From: JBBDXA01 sp040902585
GTDB lineage: Bacteria > Planctomycetota > Phycisphaerae > Phycisphaerales > Phycisphaeraceae
Length of the DNA: 17,870 nt
Assembly (NCBI GenBank): GCA_040902585.1
Contig: JBBDXA010000195.1
Location: 1 to 17,870, forward strand
Direction of reading: 5' to 3'
This document shows, in pieces, positions 12,409 to 17,870 of this stretch (within the stretch, counting starts at the first letter, position 1; every line of letters starts with the position of its first letter). The translations under genes and the position numbers were made by a program. Under the pieces are notes generated by a model. It saw only the letters and a list, made by a program, of their open reading frames with translations, had not been told where the DNA came from and did no database searches.

Positions 12409-12993
12409 TTACTTGGCGATACCGATCACCCCCTGCGCGATGCGGGCGCCCGCTTCGCCGGTTGCGCCTTTGCCCGTGTCTTCCTTCTCGTGAACGATGA
12501 TGGCGCGGCCGAGGATCGGGTTCTTCTCGCCCGCCACCGTGATGTTGTTGACCGTGATCTCGACCTTGGCCTTGCCTTGGGCGTCGGCCTGGAGATTGCC
12601 CAGGTCGCCGGCGTGTCGCTTGTCTTTGTCGGGCAGGGCGTGATCGTGGCCTTCGGGGTTGTAGTGCCCGTCGGTGCCCATGCCGTCGCCCTTGCTGATG
12701 TCGCCGAACTCATGCACGTGAATGGCGTGCTTCTGGTCGGGCTTGAGGCCGGTGACTTCGCCGGTGATGGTGACCTTGCCGTCCTTCTCGTTGAAGTGAA
12801 TCACGCCGGCCACGCTGTTGCCTTCGGTCGCACTGAGTACACACACGGCATGATTCACGCCCTTGAAGGGGTCGTGATGCTCATGCGCGTCGTTACCGTT
12901 GGCCTGATTCGATCCGCCGTTGCCGCAGCCGGACCAGATCAAGGCGACGGGCACGCAGAGAATGGCTGCATAGAGAAAGCTTCGGTGTTGCAT
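12409..12993 (-). CDS. sodC: Cu/Zn superoxide dismutase, probable lipoprotein
   Basis: Converts superoxide to oxygen and hydrogen peroxide in the periplasm. The ATG at 12993 follows GGAGG by 6-7 bp and gives 194 residues; a longer frame to 13032 lacks support. A signal sequence ends at SGC (Cys23), a lipobox-like site with Trp at -3, followed by a Gly/Asn/His-rich linker. The catalytic domain (about 46-194) has all expected metal ligands: His92 and His94 (HVHEFGD), bridging His110 (GHYNPEGH), His118, His127 and Asp130 (HAGDLGN), and His168 (VHEKED). The active-site Arg is in GARIAQGVIG. The two cysteines that usually form the subunit disulfide are absent: the CxSAG loop reads GMGTDGHYNP and the ACGVIG strand reads AQGVIG. 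The palindrome between this gene and the transposase could end its transcript. It is divergent from the MgtE-like gene. Confidence 0.93.
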   Translation of the reverse strand: MQHRSFLYAAILCVPVALIWSGCGNGGSNQANGNDAHEHHDPFKGVNHAVCVLSATEGNSVAGVIHFNEKDGKVTITGEVTGLKPDQKHAIHVHEFGDISKGDGMGTDGHYNPEGHDHALPDKDKRHAGDLGNLQADAQGKAKVEITVNNITVAGEKNPILGRAIIVHEKEDTGKGATGEAGARIAQGVIGIAK

Positions 12994-13120
12994 GATGAAC
13001 CTCCATGAAAAGAAGAAAAATGAGAGAACCACCTGTCAGGATCGGGTCAGGTATCCTCGCGCGGACGCGGGGCGAAGTCAACCCCGTTGCGGGTGCATTT
13101 CGATTGCCCAGGTCGATTTG

Positions 13121-13211
13121 GGGTGGCACGCCCTGAGGCTCGGCGAAGGGCGTGGCGGAAGCCACGGAACGCTCGGCCACGCTCTTCGCCGAGCCTCAGA
13201 GCGTGCCACCC
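13121..13211. repeat. inverted doublet of two 36-bp hairpin units (BIME-like)
   Basis: The left unit at 13121-13156 and right unit at 13176-13211 are inverted copies separated by 19 bp, matching at 34 of 36 positions. Each unit also folds on itself: stem CACGCCCT/AGGGCGTG in the left unit and CACGCTCT/AGAGCGTG in the right, with the same 12-nt loop GAGGCTCGGCGA. The two differing positions pair with each other inside each unit. It lies between the divergent sodC and MgtE-like genes, and no coding ORF is credible across it. Confidence 0.85.
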
Positions 13212-13312
13212 GACTCTCGCCACCGCGCCGCGGCGGCGATTGCCTTACCATGCGCCGCTACTGTTCGTCGGCATCGTTTGCCCGACGGCCGCCAGCGCCT
13301 GCGAGGTGACAT

Positions 13313-14302
13313 TTGACCGAACCGTTGAAGACCATTCCCCTACAGGATCCGATCCTCAAGCACGTGCGGATGGACTTCCCCACGCTGCGGCAGGACATGA
13401 CCGTCGGCGAAGCGCTGGCCGCCATCCGCCAACAGGGCGTGGGCGAGAAGATCGTCTACTTCTACGCCCTCAATGAGCGCGATGAACTGGCCGGCGTCGT
13501 CCCCACACGCCGGCTGCTCACCGCGCCGCTGGACAAGGTCGTCAGCGACATCATGATCCATAACATCATCAGCGTGCCGCACACGGCCACGGTGCTGCAA
13601 ACGTGCGACCTGTTCATCAAGCATCGCTTCCTGGCCATGCCCGTGACCGATGATGATCGCCACATCAGGGGCATCGTGGACATCAACCTCTTCACCGACG
13701 AGGTGCTCGACATGGCCGAGCGCAGGGCGACGGACGCCGTGTTCGAGTCCGTCGGCGTGCGCATGCAGGAACTCAAGGACGCCTCGCCCATCAAGGCGTT
13801 CCGCTATCGCATCCCCTGGCTTCTGGCGACCATCATCAGCGGCACGCTCTGCGCTCTGCTCACCAGCGTCTTCGAGGCGACCCTGGCGCAGTCCATCGTG
13901 CTGGCGTTCTTCCTGACCCTCGTGCTGGGGCTGGGCGAGAGCGTGAGCATGCAGTCGATGACCGTCACGATTCAATCCCTGCGGACCACATCGCCCACCT
14001 GGCTGTGGTTCAACCGGGCCGCCCGGCGGGAAGCGTTGGTCGCCGCCATGCTGGGCGCGGCATGCGGCCTGATCGTCGGGATCATCGTGCTGATCTGGCG
14101 CGGCGATCCCTGGCCGGCGCTGGTCATCGGCACGGGCATTTTCTGCTCCATCACCGCCGCCTGCGTGCTGGGGCTGAGTGTCCCCGCCATCCTGCACGCC
14201 CTGAAGCTCGATCCCAAGATCGCCGCCGGGCCCATCACACTCGCCCTGGCGGATCTATGCACGCTCACGTTCTACTTCACCATCGCGACGATGATCCTCT
14301 GA
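13313..14302 (+). CDS. CBS-MgtE divalent cation (Mg2+) transporter-like protein, lacking N domain
   Basis: A 329-residue protein from a TTG at 13313, preceded by GAGGTG; the next in-frame ATG (13370) has no better site. Residues about 10-155 form a tandem CBS pair (LRQDMTVGEALAAIRQQ, DELAGVVPTRRLLTAP, HNIISVPHTATVLQTCDLFIKHRFLAMPVTDDDRHIRGIVDI). Residues about 165-329 form the MgtE membrane domain with five likely helices. The helix corresponding to the MgtE pore signature reads GLGESVSMQS, with Glu209 in place of the GGNAG-x-QS form. The last helices keep KLDPKIAAGPITLALADL, equivalent to DPALASGP..T..D with its pore Asp. The acidic N-terminal sensor domain of classical MgtE (about 130 residues) is absent, so gating must rely on the CBS pair alone. 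It is located in the inner membrane. Mg2+ is the likely substrate, but another divalent ion is possible. Confidence 0.85.
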   Translation: MTEPLKTIPLQDPILKHVRMDFPTLRQDMTVGEALAAIRQQGVGEKIVYFYALNERDELAGVVPTRRLLTAPLDKVVSDIMIHNIISVPHTATVLQTCDLFIKHRFLAMPVTDDDRHIRGIVDINLFTDEVLDMAERRATDAVFESVGVRMQELKDASPIKAFRYRIPWLLATIISGTLCALLTSVFEATLAQSIVLAFFLTLVLGLGESVSMQSMTVTIQSLRTTSPTWLWFNRAARREALVAAMLGAACGLIVGIIVLIWRGDPWPALVIGTGIFCSITAACVLGLSVPAILHALKLDPKIAAGPITLALADLCTLTFYFTIATMIL

Positions 14303-14568
14303 TCCGCAAAGCGGGCTGGGGTGTTGGACCGGACCGGGGAGGATCGGACGCACGACCTTCCCTCGCATCCGCGCGAGGGCATCAGGCTCAGGGCAACCCT
14401 GCACGGCTATCACCCTGGCACCGGCCGTCCCCAGTTCCATCGTTGAAGACGAGGCGCCAACCACGCCCCAGAAGCGCCCTCCTGCCGCTTGGCAACGAGT
14501 TCTGTCGCTCCTATCATTTCTTCTTCGCACCGTACGCACGGCAGCGACCTTTACCGAGTAGCCGTCCG
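14303..14568. other. intergenic stretch after the MgtE-like gene
   Basis: No credible gene is seen. Just after the stop there is a small CCGC/GCGG hairpin. A 7-bp GC-rich hairpin is at 14360-14379 (CCCTCGC, 6-nt loop, GCGAGGG), and CAGGG/CCCTG follows at about 14389-14401. None has a T-run, but one of them may mark the end of the transporter transcript. Long open frames through here are out-of-frame continuations of shadow ORFs. Confidence 0.4.
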
Positions 14569-14943
14569 ATGACAGCGTTCAGTCCATTGCAGGCAATCGT
14601 CCGTTCGCTGGGGATCATCACGATCCTGATCGCTGCGACATTGCATTCTCTGGGCCATGATTCGCCGCCCGGCGCGAACCCTGCTGATCAGGCATCCGCG
14701 AGTTGCACTTCACTTATCGCCGACCCGAATCCCGCGTGCATGCCGGCGATTGCCGATGAAACGCCGCACCTCACGTTCGCATGGCGATCGCTCGAACGCT
14801 GCGACGGCACACTGGCTGGCAGCGACATCGCACTTCGCAAGCCCTGCTTTCCGGGCGATCGAAACTTCTCGCCTACCCATCGCGATCCCGTCGGGGCCCT
14901 TCGCCATCAGCACATCGACATCCCTCCTCCGATTCTGCTGTGA
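14569..14943 (+). CDS. possible small secreted hypothetical protein
   Basis: A 124-residue frame from the ATG at 14569 with an N-terminal hydrophobic segment that could be a signal peptide (SLGIITILIAATLHSLGH). The remainder has no recognisable domain: it has four cysteines and is rich in Pro, His and Arg. There is no ribosome-binding site before the ATG, and codon usage looks weaker than in neighbouring genes. It may be a decayed or spurious ORF. Confidence 0.3.
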   Translation: MTAFSPLQAIVRSLGIITILIAATLHSLGHDSPPGANPADQASASCTSLIADPNPACMPAIADETPHLTFAWRSLERCDGTLAGSDIALRKPCFPGDRNFSPTHRDPVGALRHQHIDIPPPILL

Positions 14944-15135
14944 AGTCTCAAATCCACCATTCTGATCCGCGTCATGCACAGCACGGCGCGATCGGCTCAT
15001 AGTCCGTTCATTTGCTCGCGATTCATCACCGCGCGCTTTCCTTACGAATCAACCTCGTGCATCGCGACAAGGTCGCCCTGCGTGAGCGCGCGATCCACGA
15101 CCTCACTCGGGCCCCACCGGCCAGGGTTATCCGTC

Positions 15136-15294
15136 ATGAACAAAACACAACAGACACCCTCCAACACACCCGATACCAACAGCCCGCGCACATACGAAAC
15201 CAGCTCCGGCTGCCTGCAACTGGGAGCCCTCGTGCTCGCCTGCATTGTCGCGGCAGCCCTCTTGTGCGTCCTGCTTGGCAACTGGCAAAAATAG
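15136..15294 (+). CDS. possible small single-span membrane protein
   Basis: A 52-residue frame from the ATG at 15136 with a weak AGGG about 10 bp upstream. A polar N-terminus (NKTQQTPSNTPDTNSPRTYETSSG) is followed by one strong transmembrane helix (LQLGALVLACIVAAALLCVLLG) and a short NWQK tail. This topology is common among small planctomycete membrane proteins, but no family is recognised. The frame continues upstream to 14974 without a better start. Confidence 0.4.
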   Translation: MNKTQQTPSNTPDTNSPRTYETSSGCLQLGALVLACIVAAALLCVLLGNWQK

Positions 15295-15454
15295 CCGCGG
15301 ACTCCATCGCCGCCGGAATAGGTCTCACCCAGACGGTCGCTGAACAATCCAGCGACGCGCGATCCCATTGGCATTCTGCCTTTTCATCACCGGCTGCCCT
15401 CCGTACACTGAAAGAGCACTCCCTTTCCATCCGTCCATCATCAGGAGCCCCGCC

Positions 15455-15481
15455 ATGACCACCATGACCACCATGACCACC
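15455..15481 (+). repeat. three tandem ATGACCACC units at the ALDH start
   Basis: Three perfect 9-bp direct repeats encode MTTMTTMTT and give three in-frame ATG codons. The first is best placed after AGGAG (15443-15447). Gain or loss of a unit would keep the frame while changing the distance from the ribosome-binding site to the remaining ATGs. Confidence 0.9.
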
Positions 15482-16966
15482 GCCACCGCTGCTTCGCTCC
15501 TTCCCGAAGTCGAATCCTTCCTCTCGCAAGGCCCGCTCAAGGCGTGGGTCGGCGGCAAAGAGTTCGCCTCCTCCACCGGTGAAACCTTTGAAACTCACGA
15601 CCCCGGCAGCGGCGAGAAACTCGCTGAGGTCCATCATCTTTCCAAGGCTGACGTCGACGCCGCGGTGAAGGCTGCCGACGCCGCCTTCAAGAACTCAGGC
15701 TGGGCGACGCTCTCGCCCAACGACCGGGCTGTGAAGCTCCATCGCCTGGCCGACACCGTCGAGAAACACAAACACATCATCGCCCAGATCGAGGCGCTCG
15801 ATGCGGGCAAGATCGAAGCGCAGGCGCTGGGCGATGTCGAAAACTTCATCCAAACGCTGCGCTGGTTCACCGATCTTTCGCAACATGTGCAACGGCGAAA
15901 CGTGCTGGCTGTGAAGCAGCACGAAGCGTGGACCATGCGCCAGCCCTGGGGCCCGTGCGGGTTCATCTTCCCGTGGAACTTCCCGTTCCTGCTCATCGGA
16001 TGGGGCATCTCGCCTGCGCTCGCCGCGGGCAACACCGTCGTCATCAAGCCTGCCGAGGACACGCCGCTATCTGCGATCTATCTCGGCCGCCTCTCGAAGG
16101 AAGCGGGCCTGCCCGATGGCGTGATCAACATCGTCACCGGTCTGGGCGAGACGACCGGCGCTGCTGTCTCGCAGCATCCCGGTTTCAAACGCATGAGCTT
16201 TACCGGTTCACCCGAAGTCGGCCGGCTCGTCGCCGAAGCTTGCGGGCGCAATCTCGTGCCCGTGAAACTCGAACTCGGCGGCAAGGGCGCAGCTGTGGTC
16301 TTTGAGGATGTCGATGTGAATGACACCGCCGCGAAACTCGCCGGGGCCATCACCTTTCACACGGGGCAGGTGTGCTGCGATGCGACGCGCTGGCTGATCC
16401 ACAAGAACATCTACGACAAGTTCGTCGCGGCTGCGGTGGATCAACTCAAGAAAGTACACGTCGGCTACCAGATGGATGATGGCACACAGATGGGCCCGGT
16501 CGTCAACGAGAAGCAAAGACAGCGCGTGCTCGGCTACCTCGAGAAGGGAACCCAGGGCGGCGCGAAGCTCATCCTCCCTGGCGGAGCGGCTGAAGTCGCC
16601 GGCAAAAAAGGCCACTACGTCAAACCCGCCCTGCTCGAAGGCTCGCTCGACAACGTCGCGGCGAAGGAAGAAATCTTCGGCCCCGTCGCCTACCTCACGC
16701 CGTTCTCTAATGAAGACGAAGCGATCAAGCTCACCAACAGCACGGACTACGGCCTGCCCAACAGCGTGTGGTCAAGCGACCTGGGCCGCTGCTCGCGCGT
16801 CGCCGAGGCGATGTGCGCGGGTAACTCCTGGATCAACGCCCACAACGTCTTCCCCCACGGCGTGCCCTATGGCGGCGTCCACAAATCCGGTCTGGGCGGC
16901 GGCGTGAACTCGGTGGAGACGCTGTTCGATTACTGGCGGAGCGTGAGTGTGGTGAGGCCGTTGTGA
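15455..16966 (+). CDS. NAD(P)-dependent aldehyde dehydrogenase
   Basis: Oxidises an aldehyde to the acid in the cytoplasm; the substrate is not defined by sequence, and betaine- or retinal-type ALDH1/2-like enzymes are the nearest in style. The ATG at 15455 has AGGAG 7 bp upstream and gives 503 residues, normal for the family. The oxyanion Asn175 is in PWNFPFLL. The cofactor-binding stretch is NTVVIKPAEDTPLSA and FTGSPEVGRLV, and the general base Glu273 is in LELGGKGA. The nucleophile is Cys307 in TGQVCCDATR, exactly 34 residues after the Glu, as expected. The C-terminal EEIFGPVAYLTPF, NSVWSSDLGRCSRVAEAMCAGNSWIN and PYGGVHKSGLGG motifs are intact. A 9-bp repeat at the start encodes MTTMTTMTT. 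The gene stands alone, followed by a hairpin doublet. Confidence 0.95.
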   Translation: MTTMTTMTTATAASLLPEVESFLSQGPLKAWVGGKEFASSTGETFETHDPGSGEKLAEVHHLSKADVDAAVKAADAAFKNSGWATLSPNDRAVKLHRLADTVEKHKHIIAQIEALDAGKIEAQALGDVENFIQTLRWFTDLSQHVQRRNVLAVKQHEAWTMRQPWGPCGFIFPWNFPFLLIGWGISPALAAGNTVVIKPAEDTPLSAIYLGRLSKEAGLPDGVINIVTGLGETTGAAVSQHPGFKRMSFTGSPEVGRLVAEACGRNLVPVKLELGGKGAAVVFEDVDVNDTAAKLAGAITFHTGQVCCDATRWLIHKNIYDKFVAAAVDQLKKVHVGYQMDDGTQMGPVVNEKQRQRVLGYLEKGTQGGAKLILPGGAAEVAGKKGHYVKPALLEGSLDNVAAKEEIFGPVAYLTPFSNEDEAIKLTNSTDYGLPNSVWSSDLGRCSRVAEAMCAGNSWINAHNVFPHGVPYGGVHKSGLGGGVNSVETLFDYWRSVSVVRPL

Positions 16967-16983
16967 ATCAGAAGGTCGGAACT

Positions 16984-17060
16984 GGAGCACCGTCCCGGCA
17001 GGGCGGTGCATGAGACGAACTGAAATACGCAAGCGCACCACCCTGCCGGGATGGTGCTCC
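16984..17060. repeat. inverted doublet of two 26-bp bulged-hairpin units (BIME-like)
   Basis: The left unit at 16984-17009 and right unit at 17035-17060 are inverted copies separated by 25 bp, matching at 24 of 26 positions. Each unit forms its own hairpin: GCACCG, a bulged T, CCC, loop GGCA, GGG, CGGTGC in the left unit. The right unit (read on the minus strand) has GCACCA and TGGTGC instead. The two differences form one base pair (G16992-C17004 becomes A-T). The doublet lies between the ALDH gene and a lipoprotein gene and could also act as a transcript-end structure. Confidence 0.85.
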
Positions 17061-17123
17061 AAACTTCTCGCACGTATTTTCGAAAGCGATTCACCGAGTC
17101 TGCCAGGTTACGGGAGGTTCGCC

Positions 17124-17705
17124 ATGAAAGCCCATCATCCACCGTCGGGACTCCATCTGTTGATTGTTCTGCTCGCGGCTTCTCTCGACGGCTGCAGCAA
17201 GGGTGAATCGAACGCGCCGCCCTCGACCGGACCTGCCCAAGTGAGCGATCCGCAAACGCCCGCGCCGCCACCCTTCGCGGTGGTGAAGGTCGATGCGGAC
17301 TGGGGCAACGTCGAAAGGGTGCCCAAGGGCTCGAAGCGGACGGAAGAATGGGTGCCGGTCTGGTTCGATGTGCCTGATGACCTGACCGACAAGCGTTTCA
17401 CCAAGCCGCGCCCTTACCAGGGCGCGCTGAAGGTAACGATCGAGAAAGACGGCATCGTCTGGTTGGCGGTGTCGAACGAAAAGTGGGGCGACCCGGATCA
17501 CTCCGGTGGCGCGTGGCGCAAGGAACTGCGCACGCGCGAACAGTTGCTGGGGGAGGGATGGACCGTGAAGGGTTTGCTTAACGAAGGCGAGTACCTGCTC
17601 CTGACGCGAGTGTTCAAAGCGGGAGACTCGTTCCTGGTGCGCACCAGAAAGTACACGGGGCCAATACTGTTCCTGCCGCGCGAGAAGGAACCTGTCGGCA
17701 AGTAG
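17124..17705 (+). CDS. putative lipoprotein of unknown function
   Basis: The ATG at 17124 has GGGAGG 6 bp upstream, giving 193 residues. The signal peptide ends in a lipobox-like SLDGC (Cys24), and a Pro/Ser/Thr-rich linker of about 25 residues follows (SKGESNAPPSTGPAQVSDPQTPAPPP). The folded part (about 54-193) is one domain with several beta-strands: FAVVKVDADWGNVER, EEWVPVWFDVPDD, LKVTIEKDGIVWLAVSNE, EGWTVKGLLNEGEYLLLTRVFKAGDSFLVRTRKYTGPILFLP. I do not recognise the family. An outer-membrane or periplasmic surface location is inferred from the lipobox. An upstream in-frame extension to 17010 crosses the hairpin doublet and is rejected. It converges with the minus-strand gene that ends 13 bp beyond its stop. 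Confidence 0.75.
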   Translation: MKAHHPPSGLHLLIVLLAASLDGCSKGESNAPPSTGPAQVSDPQTPAPPPFAVVKVDADWGNVERVPKGSKRTEEWVPVWFDVPDDLTDKRFTKPRPYQGALKVTIEKDGIVWLAVSNEKWGDPDHSGGAWRKELRTREQLLGEGWTVKGLLNEGEYLLLTRVFKAGDSFLVRTRKYTGPILFLPREKEPVGK

Positions 17706-17718
17706 CCGCCCGCAAGTC

Positions 17719-17870
17719 TCACTTCTCCTCGTGCAGACTCTCATCCACCTTCCACCGCGTCGCGATCGGACTCAAGGGCGGCGTGATGTTGCGACCATCG
17801 CCGAAGTACCTCGCGCCGCCCGGCGCCGCCCAGCGCACGCCGTTGGCCAGCACGCGCTGCACGTTGGCAT
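17719..17870 (-). CDS. C-terminal end of a ThuA-like domain protein (partial)
   Basis: The minus-strand frame is open from the window edge to a TGA at 17721-17719 and encodes about 50 residues: ANVQRVLANGVRWAAPGG, then ARYFGDGRNITPPLSPIATRW and KVDESLHEEK. VQRVLANGVRWAAP is the usual last helix of ThuA-family proteins (a trehalose-utilisation-associated, glutamine-amidotransferase-like fold), which are abundant in planctomycetes. The start and catalytic part are outside the window. Only the tail is visible, so the family call rests on one motif. Confidence 0.55.
   Translation of the reverse strand, partial: ANVQRVLANGVRWAAPGGARYFGDGRNITPPLSPIATRWKVDESLHEEK

Noticed and set aside
12300..12409. 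A complete insertion sequence with terminal inverted repeats and target duplication around the transposase
   Set aside because: No classical inverted ends or direct target repeats are visible. The palindromes match internal and distant copies and are better explained as REP-like elements, and the left side is hidden by the gap.
13340..14197. 285-codon minus-strand open frame opposite the MgtE-like gene
   Set aside because: His/Gln/Asp-rich antisense product without any motif; the plus strand encodes clear CBS and membrane domains.
14005..14568. Upstream part of a long plus-strand frame running from inside the MgtE-like gene
   Set aside because: Out of frame with the transporter and Arg/His-rich. 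Only the portion after the ATG at 14569 has any protein-like character, and that is kept at low confidence.

Overview
The window reads as high-GC chromosomal DNA from a Planctomycetota bacterium, most likely a Phycisphaerae-type lineage. This is inferred from protein families rather than a marker gene. The families are a PVC-type beta-propeller/HEAT protein with a separate CxxCH-haem/DUF1080 partner, a MgtE-like transporter lacking its N domain, planctomycete-style pseudopilins and the end of a ThuA-like protein. A kdsB gene implies Kdo-containing lipopolysaccharide and so an outer membrane.

Layout. (a) 1-2427, plus strand: tail of a pseudopilin operon, with one 5'-truncated GspJ-like protein, one GFTLIE prepilin and one PilX/GspK-like protein. 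(b) 2462-3217: kdsB, ending inside a palindromic repeat. (c) 3325-7557: a secreted propeller/HEAT protein and a secreted HEAT/cytochrome-c/DUF1080 protein. Together they look like the two halves of one planctomycete dehydrogenase-like protein, and a RelE/ParE-type toxin-antitoxin pair sits between them. (d) 11517-7548, minus strand: a probable operon of pyrG (CTP synthase, with a repeat-derived in-frame insertion), a small helical protein, a secreted unknown and a small membrane protein. (e) 11560-12386: a 10-N assembly gap and an HUH/Y1 transposase of RAYT/IS200-like type. Palindromic repeats lie at both ends of this gene and one lies inside it. (f) 12993-12409, minus: a Cu/Zn superoxide dismutase, probably a lipoprotein. 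(g) 13313-14302, plus: a CBS-MgtE transporter. (h) 14303-15454: a gene-poor stretch with two weak small ORFs. (i) 15455-16966: an aldehyde dehydrogenase. (j) 17124-17705: a lipoprotein of unknown function. (k) 17719-17870, minus: the C-terminal end of a ThuA-like protein.

The most interesting layer is repetitive DNA. A roughly 30-34 bp perfect palindrome (half-site AAAGCCCAGGGATAG) occurs at 3225, 11570 and 11921, and a variant with paired compensatory changes occurs at 12355. The last three bracket and penetrate the Y1 transposase gene, which suggests a REP/RAYT-like system. In the same reading frame, copies give two genes the C-terminus KAQG-stop. Two copies end exactly where a -35 element would be expected. 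Two further inverted doublets of small hairpins, at 13121-13211 and 16984-17060, have arms that differ only at one base pair within each arm's own stem. That is the pattern expected if each arm is maintained as a structured REP-like unit.
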